DNA of 64,000 nucleotides from Thiohalocapsa sp963704155. GTDB lineage: Bacteria; Pseudomonadota; Gammaproteobacteria; Chromatiales; Chromatiaceae. The stretch spans positions 124,001 through 188,000 of the forward strand of contig CAVPHF010000002.1 of NCBI GenBank assembly GCA_963704155.1, given 5' to 3'. Both the position numbers and the translations under genes were made by a program. The notes under the pieces were generated by a model that ran no database searches, had not been told where the DNA came from, and saw nothing but the letters and a program-made list of their open reading frames with translations. This document shows, piece after piece, positions 27,570 through 35,992 of the stretch. Every line of letters begins with the position of its first letter. Position 1 is the first letter of the stretch.

Positions 27570-27830
27570 TATTTGATACCTCTTGGCGTTGGTCGACGGG
27601 GCAGGGTGCGTCCTTGCACGCGACTTGCCGGCCCCGATTCTTCACAATGATCTCTGCTGACTTGCTGACAAGCCCCTGAGACAGCCGGGGCGTCGTCTCG
27701 GTCGTCGCCTTGACCAGTCTCCCTTGGCACTCGAGAATGGCGTCCCTGCCGTCGCCCACTTGGAACAGGACGCCGCCAATCTCATGGCCGCTTTAGCAAG
27801 CACTGCTTTCGGCCCTTGCCGGGCACCGCG

Positions 27831-28835
27831 TCAGGAGCCGAAGACCACCTGTGCCAGGCCTATGTACAGCGGGATGCCGATGGCGATGGCGACCGGGGTG
27901 CCGATACTCGTCGATGCGCCGATGTAGGACGACGGGTTGGCCGTCGGTATGCCGGCACGCAGTGTCGGCGGGCCGGAGATGTCGGAGCTCGAGCCGGCGA
28001 TGATGGCTAGCAGAATCACGCCGCCCGGGCTGAAGCCGACCAGTACATGGGCCACGTATCCAAGCCCGAACGCGATCAGGCCGTGCACGATCGGCATGAT
28101 CGCGGCGTAGACGGCGAACCAGTGGGCCACGCGCCGGAGTTCGTTCAATCGGGCGTATGCCTCGATGCCCATGATGAGCATCAACACCGACAGCAGTCCA
28201 CGGAACAGCGGCTCGTAGAAAGAGTCGACGACCTTTTCGGGGTTCGTGAACAATCCGAGGGCGATCCCAAGCAACAGCGCTGTCAGGGCCGAGCCTTGCA
28301 GGCTTTCCTTGACGATCGGCCAGATCTGCACCTTTTCGCCAGTACCATCCTTCTTTTTCAAGTAGACACTGGCAAGGACGATGGCGAGGACCAGGGCCGG
28401 GATGTCCATGAACGGGTATAGCGCCGCGGCCCAAGGCTCGTAGGCGATGCCGTCGGTCTCCAACACGACCATCCCCGCGGCAAGCGTCGACCCGCTGACG
28501 GCGCCGAACAGGCCGGCGGTCGCGATCCCATCCTCGGTACGGATACCGGGCAGCATGGCTAGGGTGTAGCGTCCGATCACGACGATCAGGCACCCCACGA
28601 ACACCGCGATCAACGCGGGGAGCAGCATCGCCGCGAGGTCCGCCTCGCCGATCGCCATGCCGCCCTTGAGACCGACTTTCATGAGCAGCATGAAGACGAT
28701 GAATTTGTAGATGGATTCGGGGATCGTTAGCCGTGAACCGAGCGCGGCGATCAGGATGCCGCCCAAAAGGAAGGCCAACGTTGGCGACTGCAGCTGGTGC
28801 AAGAATCGCGCACCGAAGTCGATCAATGCTTCCAC
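27831..28835 (-). CDS. sbtA: Sodium-dependent bicarbonate permease SbtA
   Basis: A 334-residue membrane protein of the SbtA family (Na+/HCO3- symporter, DUF897). It consists of ten hydrophobic segments in two inverted halves, with the conserved stretches FLLGGILIAALGSRLTIP near the N-terminus and GSSSDISGPPTLRAGIPTANPSSYIG near the C-terminus, the latter forming the substrate site. It imports bicarbonate for carbon fixation. The ATG at 28835 follows GAGGAG. The nearby SbtB would regulate it. With the downstream DAB genes it indicates two parallel dissolved-carbon uptake routes. Confidence 0.93.
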   Translation of the reverse strand: MEALIDFGARFLHQLQSPTLAFLLGGILIAALGSRLTIPESIYKFIVFMLLMKVGLKGGMAIGEADLAAMLLPALIAVFVGCLIVVIGRYTLAMLPGIRTEDGIATAGLFGAVSGSTLAAGMVVLETDGIAYEPWAAALYPFMDIPALVLAIVLASVYLKKKDGTGEKVQIWPIVKESLQGSALTALLLGIALGLFTNPEKVVDSFYEPLFRGLLSVLMLIMGIEAYARLNELRRVAHWFAVYAAIMPIVHGLIAFGLGYVAHVLVGFSPGGVILLAIIAGSSSDISGPPTLRAGIPTANPSSYIGASTSIGTPVAIAIGIPLYIGLAQVVFGS

Positions 28836-29537
28836 GTTCTTTACTCCTCGTTGTTTGCGCTACTCACAGCGTGGCATCGTCCTGGCGACGGCGCGTCTGC
28901 TGCATCATTATGGCGGCCCATTGATGGGTCGGGCGTCCCCGCCGACCGGCGAAAAGACGCTATCGCAAGTTCCTGGGGGGGATGACTCGGTATTCCGCTT
29001 CAAGTGGATGACCGACCGCCGCTCGTGCCCTCCCGAGCTCCGTTCGGATGACCTGGACCAGGCCTTTGACGGGCTGGAGTGGATCATGCGGACGTTTCGG
29101 CTCGAGTGCGAATCGGACTTTGAAGCGTAAGTCATAGACAAAAAACGATGGTTTCGCAACAAACGATAGAAAAGTAAGAGAAATCCGAAGGTAAATCCTC
29201 GGTGTGCCCGAATCGACTCAGCACTGTGTTGGGATTGCCACGCGACGCCTATTGAGGGTCCGTACCGATTCGATCTCGGGTGCCGTCTACGCATCCGTAG
29301 ACCTCGTCCCTCGACTGGGCGTCGCCCGGTCGAATCGCCGTGTCGGCGAAACGACTGCCGGCGGACGTAAGTGACTGCCGGCGTGCCCCCGGTCCCATGC
29401 CTTTGGCATTACCCGGATAGCGCATGATGAAACGAGCGCTTTGCATGCCCATACCCAAGCCAGTGCTGACGGCGGCCCAGTCGGCTTGCCTGGTCGGCGC
29501 ATCACCGACGGCCATGGCCTGGCGGTGGCATCCTTCT

Positions 29538-29776
29538 ACCTAGAAAGAGCAGTTGGACGGTCGTCAGGGTGCGTCCCGCGTGGTGTCCAGCAAGGCACAA
29601 CGAGGCGGAATAGTCATTCTATTCCAACGAGTTGTAACGCAGCTGGGCGGCACGCGGGGCGTGCCCTGGCGGCCGTAGCGCCGTTCACCCTAAGGGTGCC
29701 TCCCGAGTTGCTGCTGAACTTCAGGAACCTCAGGCGCTTACATTGATGACGAAGCGGTCAACTGCTCTTTCTAGGT
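29538..29776. repeat. MITE-like element with 18-bp perfect terminal inverted repeats
   Basis: The 18-mer ACCTAGAAAGAGCAGTTG (29538-29555) recurs as its exact reverse complement at 29759-29776. The 203 bases between hold no gene but include a small hairpin GGAATAG-TCATT-CTATTCC (29607-29625). Short length, perfect terminal inverted repeats and absence of coding sequence are what one expects of a MITE or an internally deleted IS. No target duplication is obvious. Confidence 0.55.
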
Positions 29777-30286
29777 TCGACCCTCTTTCCATCGACCCGG
29801 TCATGCCGGACCCAACGCGAGCGCGATCGCTAACATTGGAGCCGTTCGGCATGCTCGCTCGTCTCCGTCGTGTCCGTCACGCACATCCGCAGGCCTTGTG
29901 GTCCGGATGGATCGGCGTGCCGGCGAGAGAAGGCATCACCCAGCTCGACGCGCACTCCACAATGAGTCGGAGCGCAGCGAACGCAGCCCCCCCAGCTCGC
30001 GCGGAAGAGTCAGCGTCAGCGGGCGCCAAAGGTCCATGAGCAACGCGGCGGCCGGCGTTGGCTCACGACTGACGCATGCCGGGGGCGGCGGCGTACGGAA
30101 TCGATGCGCTCCGGCACGATGGCGCGTCCGGGGCAACGCCCGACGCTCAAGTCGCACAGAGTTTTCGCAATGCGGAACGGAGAGAGATGCCTTTCGCAAA
30201 GCGCAAAACGCAAGGCCTCGCCTTTGCTGGCTTCCCAGCGCTGCAACGTCAATCAATAGATAAAATGATATGGGATTCTTCGAAAA

Positions 30287-30303
30287 CTTAGATATTGTCT
30301 AAG
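30287..30303. promoter_or_regulatory. Palindromic operator candidate upstream of dabB
   Basis: CTTAGATATTGTCTAAG is a 6-bp inverted repeat with a 5-base centre. It contains the TTA-N9-TAA spacing of LysR-type sites and lies about 65 bases before the dabB start in an AT-rich segment. LysR-type regulators (CbbR/CcmR) control many carbon-uptake genes. Whether one binds here is unknown; no such regulator gene is adjacent. Confidence 0.4.
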
Positions 30304-30365
30304 TGACAAATGCGGATATGTTCTCAGCCGTGCCCCGCCAACGGGTTCTTGACGAGGAAGAGACC

Positions 30366-32009
30366 ATGTCCACTATCGCCCTGACGCTAAGCAATTCCGT
30401 AACAACTGCCGCCGCCCTAGCGGCACCCGTGATCCTCTGGCTCGCCGGCGCCGTGCCGCGCGAAACCGCCGACCGAAACGGCGCCGCCATGGCAAAGCTG
30501 GCCGTGGGCATCGCCTGGAGCGCCTTCGCGCTTGCGCTGGTGGCCTCTGCCGGCTATGCCGCCGGACCCGGCTTCGGCAGCTCCCTGACGCTTAACCTGA
30601 TCGCGATTCCGCTCCCGTTCGGCATCGGCGATTTCGCCATCGGCGTGTTCGTCAACGCCGTGACGGTGATCATGCTCACCCTGGTCTCGCTGGTCGGCGC
30701 GGTGGTGACCACCTATGCACGCAGCTATATGGCCGGTGACGCCGGCGAGGGCCACTTCCACAAGTGGCTGCTGCTGACACTGGCGGCGATCCTGACCCTG
30801 ATCGTCTCCAGCAATCTGCTGATGTTCGTGCTGGCCTGGATGGCCACCAGCCTGAACCTACATCGGCTGCTGCTGTTCTACGCGGAGCGGCCGGCGGCGC
30901 AGATGGCGGCGCACAAGAAGTTCGTGTTCAGCCGCATCGGCGACGCCAGCCTGTTGATCGCGGTGCTGCTGATCGGCGCGTCCGTGCACACGCTCGACTT
31001 CGCGACCCTGTTCGCGGCCATGGACACCATCGAGGGTCCGCTGCCCGCCGGTCTGCAGACCGCGGCCTGGCTGATTGCGCTGGCGGCCGTTCTCAAGTGC
31101 GCCCAGTTCCCCTTCCACGGCTGGCTGATCCAGGTGATGGAGGCGCCGACGCCCGTCTCGGCCCTGCTGCACGCGGGCATCGTCAATGCCGGCGCCTTCC
31201 TGGTGATCCGCATGAGCCCGGTTATGTCGGCCTCGGGGCCGGCGCTTGACGCGCTGGCCATCGTCGGCCTGGTGACCCTCGCGGTGGCCTCGCTGGTGAT
31301 GCTCACGCAGACCAGCATCAAGGTGTCGCTGGCCTGGTCCACGTCCGCGCAGATGGGCTTCATGCTGCTGGAGGCCGGGCTCGGACTCTACAGCCTCGCC
31401 TTGCTTCACCTGGTGGCCCACTCACTGTACAAGGCGCATGCGTTCCTCGCCTCGGGCAGCAGCGTCGACGGCTTTCGCGCCCCGGCGCTCCAGTTCAAGG
31501 GCGGCGCACCTCAGCCCTGGCACTGGCTGGTGGCCTTCCAGGGTGCAATCCTGCTCGCGCTCATTGCCGGCTTCGCGTTCGGCGTCGACCCGACCCAGCA
31601 GCCGGCACTGATCGTCACAGGCGCCATCGTCGCCATCGCCACCGCGCAGATGCTGCTGCAAGCACTGGTGCTGGAAGACAACGCCAAGCTCCTGATTCGC
31701 ACGACGGTCATGGCCGCGTTCGTCAGCTTCGCCTATTTCGGCCTACATGCGCTGTTCGAGCATGCGCTGATCGGGAGCGTGCGGCCAGTGGAGGCAGCCG
31801 GCGCACTCGACCTCGGGCTCGCGCTGGCCATCATGGCCGTGTTCATAGGACTCATCGTGCTGCAGCACCTGTTCACGCGCATCCGCGGCCCCCTGCGCCA
31901 GGCCATTCAGGTGCACCTCTACAACGGCCTCTATGTGGACGTCTTGGTGACGCGGCTCATCGTGCGGCTCTGGCCGATTCGCCAGCCAAATACACCGGCG
32001 AGCGCCTGA
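30366..32009 (+). CDS. dabB: DabB, membrane subunit of the DAB inorganic-carbon pump
   Basis: A 547-residue proton-conducting membrane protein of the NuoL/MrpA family, with about 14 hydrophobic segments. Typical antiporter-like blocks include FPFHGWLIQVMEAPTPVSALLHAG and the lysine/histidine helices. Directly followed by dabA, it is the membrane half of the energy-coupled CO2-hydrating complex rather than a complex I subunit. The ATG at 30366 has a GAGGAAG Shine-Dalgarno; an upstream GTG at 30303 is less likely. DabB is thought to use the proton gradient to drive one-way CO2 hydration by DabA. Confidence 0.93.
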   Translation: MSTIALTLSNSVTTAAALAAPVILWLAGAVPRETADRNGAAMAKLAVGIAWSAFALALVASAGYAAGPGFGSSLTLNLIAIPLPFGIGDFAIGVFVNAVTVIMLTLVSLVGAVVTTYARSYMAGDAGEGHFHKWLLLTLAAILTLIVSSNLLMFVLAWMATSLNLHRLLLFYAERPAAQMAAHKKFVFSRIGDASLLIAVLLIGASVHTLDFATLFAAMDTIEGPLPAGLQTAAWLIALAAVLKCAQFPFHGWLIQVMEAPTPVSALLHAGIVNAGAFLVIRMSPVMSASGPALDALAIVGLVTLAVASLVMLTQTSIKVSLAWSTSAQMGFMLLEAGLGLYSLALLHLVAHSLYKAHAFLASGSSVDGFRAPALQFKGGAPQPWHWLVAFQGAILLALIAGFAFGVDPTQQPALIVTGAIVAIATAQMLLQALVLEDNAKLLIRTTVMAAFVSFAYFGLHALFEHALIGSVRPVEAAGALDLGLALAIMAVFIGLIVLQHLFTRIRGPLRQAIQVHLYNGLYVDVLVTRLIVRLWPIRQPNTPASA

Positions 32010-32068
32010 GCCCCGCGTCCAACGAAACACCGAACCAACACCGAACCGTCTAGACGAGGACTGCACCC

Positions 32069-34696
32069 ATGAACCTGAAAGCCCTTCGCTTCGACGCCGA
32101 GACCCAGGAGCAGAACGCGTCTGAGGCCCTGGCCACCGGCCACCCGACCCTGGCGCCGGTGGACGCAGATCCGGTGCCGCCGGCGCTTGCCCGGCAGATC
32201 GACGCCGCCTGCAACCGCATCGCGCCGGTGTGGCCGCTTGATCGCTTCGTTGCCGTCAACCCCTTCCACGGCTTAGTAGATCAGCGTTTCGAGGAGGCCG
32301 CGGCAACGCTGCGGCGCATCGCCGCTGCGCGCATGTACATGCCGCGGCGCTGGTATCACGAGCAACTTGAGGCCGGGCGCATCACCGACGACGACCTGGG
32401 CGAAGCAGCCCGCCTGTGCGGCAGCACGCTGACGCCGCGGCACCTGCGCGATGCCGCCGCGGCCGAGCGCCAGGGGCCGACCGGCGGCATCCCGCTGCTG
32501 ACTGCGCTGGTGGACGAGCTGGATGCCGATGACTGGTCCGGTTTCGTGGTGGAGCGCATCAGCCACCACTGCGCGGCCTACTTCGACATGGGTCAAGCCA
32601 CCTGGAAGCGGCCCTGGGAGGGCATGTCCTTGTACGCGTCCTGGCGGCGCTTCGCGGCGCTGGACTTCAGCCTGACTATGATGGGGCAAGACGCCATGCG
32701 CGCACGAGTCAAGGCGCTGCCGGAGTCGCCGCGCGCCTGCATCAGCTCGGCACTGCGCCGCCTCGGTATCCCGGAGACCGCGGCGCTGGATTACATGCAC
32801 GCGGCGCTGATGGATATCGGCGGCTGGGCGGCCTGGACGCGACTGCTGCGCTGGGAAAAGGAACTCGGCGGCGGCAGCGACGACACCATCGTCGAGCTGC
32901 TGGCGATCCGGCTCGCCTGGGATGTGCTGCTCTATGAGCACAAGTCAACGCCGACGCTTCGCCCGCGCTGGCGTGAGATCTGCGCTCGCCTCGGTCGCGG
33001 CGAGACGGGCGCCGGCGTCGGCGGCGATCGCGGTGTGTCCGGCCTAGACGGTGCCGAGGTGGAGCACCTGCTGCTGACGGCGCTGGAGCAGGGCTATCAA
33101 CGCCGGCTAATCGACGACCTCGGCCGCGGCAGTGACGCCAAGGCACCCGAGGCGCGCCCCGCGGTGCAGGCGGCCTTCTGCATCGACGTGCGCTCGGAGA
33201 TCATCCGCCGCGCCTTCGAGACGGTCTGCCCGCGCGCGCAGACGCTGGGCTTCGCGGGCTTCTTCGGCGTTCCCATCGAGCACGTGCCGCTAGGCGCCGT
33301 CGCGCCGCGCTCGCACATGCCGGTGCTGCTGGCACCCAAGTACAGGGTCTGCTCGACTATCCATGATGCCGACGAGCACGACGCCGAGGCCGCGCTCGCC
33401 ACCCAGCGCCGGCGCACCGGCATCGCCAAGTCATGGAAGGCATTCAAGATGGGGGCATCGTCCTGCTTCAGCTTCGTGGAGGCCGCGGGCATCCTGCTGT
33501 ATGCGCCGAAGATCATCGCCGACAGCTTCGGCTGGAGCCGGCCGGTGGCCGCCCCGGACGACCTGCACCTGGACGGCGCCACCGAGCAGCGCGTCGGCCC
33601 GAGCCTGGATGCACCGGGGCACGGCGCCTGCTCGCATCATCATGCGCATGCCGACATCGGTATCCCTGTAGCCGACCGCGTGCCTTTGGCAGAGGGCATC
33701 CTGAAGGCCATGTCGATGACCGACAACTTCGCGCGCCTGGCGCTGCTGGTGGGCCACGGCAGCACCGTCGTCAACAACCCGCATGCGACCGGCCTCGACT
33801 GCGGCGCCTGCGGCGGCATGACTGGAGAGGCCAGCGCCCGCGTGGGTGCGGCGCTGCTGAACGACCCGGACGTGCGTCGCGGGCTGGTTGAGCGTGGCAT
33901 CAAGGTCCCGGCGGACACCTGGTTCATCGGCGCCTTGCATGACACCTGCGTGGACGAGGTCAGGCTCTATGACACCGACCGGCTGCCGGCGGGCTATGCC
34001 GAGGAGCTGGCGGAAGTGCGCAGCTGGCTCGCACAGGCGGGCGAGGTGACCCGGCTGCAGCGCGCCGCGAGACTGGGACTCGCGAGCAAGTCGCTGCAAT
34101 CGGTCACCGCCAATGTCAAGCATCGCAGCCGCGACTGGGCGCAGGTACGCCCGGAGTGGGCGCTGGCGGGCTGTGCCGCCTTCATTGCCGCCCCCCGCGC
34201 GCGCACCCGCGGGCTGGACCTCGGCGGGCGCAGCTTCCTGCACGACTACCACTGGCAGCAGGACGCGGGCTTTGGCGTGCTGGAGCTGATCATGACCGCG
34301 CCGATGGTCGTCGCCGGCTGGATCAACCTGCAGTACTACGGTTCGACCACCGACAACCGTCGTTTCGGCTGTGGTAACAAGGTGCTGCACAATGTAGTCG
34401 GCGGCGCCATCGGCGTGCTCGAGGGCAATGCCGGCGACCTGCGCGTAGGCCTCCCGATACAGTCCCTGCACGACGGCCAGCAATGGATGCACGAACCCAT
34501 GCGGCTGTCGGTGTTTCTGCAGGCGCCGCAGGCGGCCATCGATGACATCATCGCGCGCCACGACCTGGTGCGGCAGATGCTGGATAATGGCTGGCTGCAT
34601 CTGTTCCGCCTCGACGACGCGGGCGGCGTAGACAGGCGGTTGCCGGACAGGGGCTGGCAGCAGGTGGGCCAGGACGCACTCCCGCAGGCCGCCTGA
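32069..34696 (+). CDS. dabA: DabA, beta-carbonic-anhydrase-like subunit of the DAB pump (DUF2309)
   Basis: An 875-residue soluble protein of the DUF2309/UPF0753 family. The zinc site is complete: Cys371 and Asp373 in FCIDVRSE, and His563 and Cys578 in GHGSTVVNNPHATGLDCGACGG. The 15-residue spacing between the last two equals that of the characterised Halothiobacillus DabA2. It converts CO2 to bicarbonate only when coupled to DabB, so the pair accumulates bicarbonate in the cytoplasm. It follows dabB by 59 bases and is closed by a strong terminator at 34741. Confidence 0.96.
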   Translation: MNLKALRFDAETQEQNASEALATGHPTLAPVDADPVPPALARQIDAACNRIAPVWPLDRFVAVNPFHGLVDQRFEEAAATLRRIAAARMYMPRRWYHEQLEAGRITDDDLGEAARLCGSTLTPRHLRDAAAAERQGPTGGIPLLTALVDELDADDWSGFVVERISHHCAAYFDMGQATWKRPWEGMSLYASWRRFAALDFSLTMMGQDAMRARVKALPESPRACISSALRRLGIPETAALDYMHAALMDIGGWAAWTRLLRWEKELGGGSDDTIVELLAIRLAWDVLLYEHKSTPTLRPRWREICARLGRGETGAGVGGDRGVSGLDGAEVEHLLLTALEQGYQRRLIDDLGRGSDAKAPEARPAVQAAFCIDVRSEIIRRAFETVCPRAQTLGFAGFFGVPIEHVPLGAVAPRSHMPVLLAPKYRVCSTIHDADEHDAEAALATQRRRTGIAKSWKAFKMGASSCFSFVEAAGILLYAPKIIADSFGWSRPVAAPDDLHLDGATEQRVGPSLDAPGHGACSHHHAHADIGIPVADRVPLAEGILKAMSMTDNFARLALLVGHGSTVVNNPHATGLDCGACGGMTGEASARVGAALLNDPDVRRGLVERGIKVPADTWFIGALHDTCVDEVRLYDTDRLPAGYAEELAEVRSWLAQAGEVTRLQRAARLGLASKSLQSVTANVKHRSRDWAQVRPEWALAGCAAFIAAPRARTRGLDLGGRSFLHDYHWQQDAGFGVLELIMTAPMVVAGWINLQYYGSTTDNRRFGCGNKVLHNVVGGAIGVLEGNAGDLRVGLPIQSLHDGQQWMHEPMRLSVFLQAPQAAIDDIIARHDLVRQMLDNGWLHLFRLDDAGGVDRRLPDRGWQQVGQDALPQAA

Positions 34697-34740
34697 GGCC
34701 TCGGCTTTACCGGGAGCGCCGACCGTTCCAGTCGGCCGCA

Positions 34741-34773
34741 CCCGCCGCGGGCTCGATGCCCGCGGCGGGTTTT
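34741..34773 (+). terminator. Rho-independent terminator after dabA
   Basis: A perfect 12-base-pair GC stem (CCCGCCGCGGGC / GCCCGCGGCGGG) with loop TCGAT is followed by TTTT. It lies 45 bases after the dabA stop and ends the dabB-dabA operon. Confidence 0.9.
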
Positions 34774-34880
34774 CCTATCACCGGCGACAAGTCAGCTGGT
34801 ATGGGATTTGACAGAAATCGCCTAATTGCCCCTAGGCCAACCGCCGAGACATCAAAGACCAAAGATTTTAGGTGACCATC

Positions 34881-35882
34881 ATGAGCGAAGCACTGCAAGC
34901 CGCCATCGCCCGCCAACGCATGCTGCTCCAGGGACGACTCGCCGACCAGCTGGACCGGCTGGGGGCGCCCTGCCGTGCGGCCTGGGGCGACCGGGATGCC
35001 CTGGAAGCCTTGCTCGCAAAGGCGCTGGAGTCTCTACCCGCCTGCAACTACCTGTACTTGCTCGATCAGGATGCGCGGCAAGTCACGGCGAATCTGTCCC
35101 GGCAGGGGTCGCTACCAGAGCAGTACGGCCGCGACCGCAGCCAGCGACCCTACTTGGCCGAAGCATTGGCCGGTGCCGAGTTCTCGTTATCGCCGGCCTA
35201 CCTGAGCCGCAATCGGCGGCGGCCGTCGCTGACGGCGATCCAGCGCATCGCAGACGCCGACGGGCGACTCATCGGCTTCCTTGGCGCCGACTTCGACCTG
35301 CGCGAGCTGCCGCTGACTCGCGAGCTTTACCGCCAGCCGGAGGGCTGGCTCCAGCTCAAGGGCGACCCGGCGATCCGTGGCGGCCTTTTTTACCAACAGC
35401 GGGTCGAGAGCCTGATGGACAACAGCATCGACGCGGTGCTGGAACTGCTGGCGGAGCTGTTGACCGGCCAGGGGGTGTTCCACGGCAAGCTACACTTCTC
35501 GAGTTCGCGCGCAACCTTGTGGTCATTGGACGACCCCTACCGCTTTCGCGTGCTCGACTTCGAGGACCTGACCAACCCGGACACCCGGCTTGCCTATCCG
35601 CGGCGCGCCTATCCGGAGGATGCACTGATTCCGGCCGCGCGCGTAGGCGACGTGCTGGCCACCTTGAAGGGGCTCAGGTTCATGGACGAGAACGTTTATC
35701 TGCGCTCGGGGTCGTTGAACGTTTTCAACGGCATCGTTGGCCTCAACTTCAGTTGCGACGGCTCACACTACATGCGTTGGGAAGAGCTGCTGGAAAAGGA
35801 CCTGGACTTCTGGCTCGGCACCGGAATGTCCTGTGTCGTCGAGCCCGAACCGCCGCTGCAGGACAACCGATCCCGGGTCTAA
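34881..35882 (+). CDS. Cytoplasmic PDC/Cache sensor-domain protein
   Basis: A 333-residue protein. Residues about 1-150 form a PDC (PAS-like Cache) sensor: ESLPACNYLYLLDQDARQVTANLSRQG, YGRDRSQRPYLAEAL, LSPAYLSRNRRRPSLTAIQRI, GFLGADFDLRELP. The rest (about 200-333, ending near NVYLRSGSLNVFNGIVGLNFSCDGSHYMRW) is unrecognised and shows no kinase, GGDEF or methyl-accepting output domain. There is no signal peptide or membrane helix, although most PDC sensors are extracellular. The ATG at 34881 follows AGGTG; a GTG three codons earlier is possible. It lies downstream of the dabA terminator. Confidence 0.7.
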   Translation: MSEALQAAIARQRMLLQGRLADQLDRLGAPCRAAWGDRDALEALLAKALESLPACNYLYLLDQDARQVTANLSRQGSLPEQYGRDRSQRPYLAEALAGAEFSLSPAYLSRNRRRPSLTAIQRIADADGRLIGFLGADFDLRELPLTRELYRQPEGWLQLKGDPAIRGGLFYQQRVESLMDNSIDAVLELLAELLTGQGVFHGKLHFSSSRATLWSLDDPYRFRVLDFEDLTNPDTRLAYPRRAYPEDALIPAARVGDVLATLKGLRFMDENVYLRSGSLNVFNGIVGLNFSCDGSHYMRWEELLEKDLDFWLGTGMSCVVEPEPPLQDNRSRV

Positions 35883-35992
35883 TAGGGTGCGGCGAGTGCG
35901 GCGCTGGTTGGCTCCACCGATGGCGGCCGGGGACGCGCTATAATGGGCTTCGACGAATCCCGCCCCGCCCTATCGAAGCCCGCCTCGCGCCG

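Larger units (their letters stand above)
28836..30365. other. Gene-poor stretch between sbtA and dabB
   Basis: About 1.5 kb with no gene I can support. A 68-residue plus-strand frame starting at ATG 28924 (ending LECESDFEA, 29130) and a minus-strand frame at 29249-29515 are unrecognised. An AT-rich patch follows at 29131-29200. The stretch holds a 239-base inverted-repeat element (29538-29776) and, close to dabB, an AT-rich segment with a palindrome. It is probably promoter sequence for sbtA and dabB mixed with mobile-element debris. Confidence 0.4.

Noticed and set aside
30366..32009. NADH dehydrogenase subunit NuoL or an Mrp antiporter subunit
   Set aside because: No other nuo or mrp genes are present, and the gene directly precedes dabA, which defines dabB.
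34808..34823. A 16-mer TTGACAGAAATCGCCT shared with 21963-21978, both in intergenic DNA and resembling a -35 box
   Set aside because: A 16-base match is expected about once by chance in a 64-kb window. There is no common second promoter element or shared function of the downstream genes.
34826..35992. The open plus-strand frame that extends the PhoD-like gene to over 1,000 codons
   Set aside because: This part overlaps the PDC sensor gene in another frame and translates to Arg/Pro-rich noise. Conserved PhoD-like sequence begins only near 36000.
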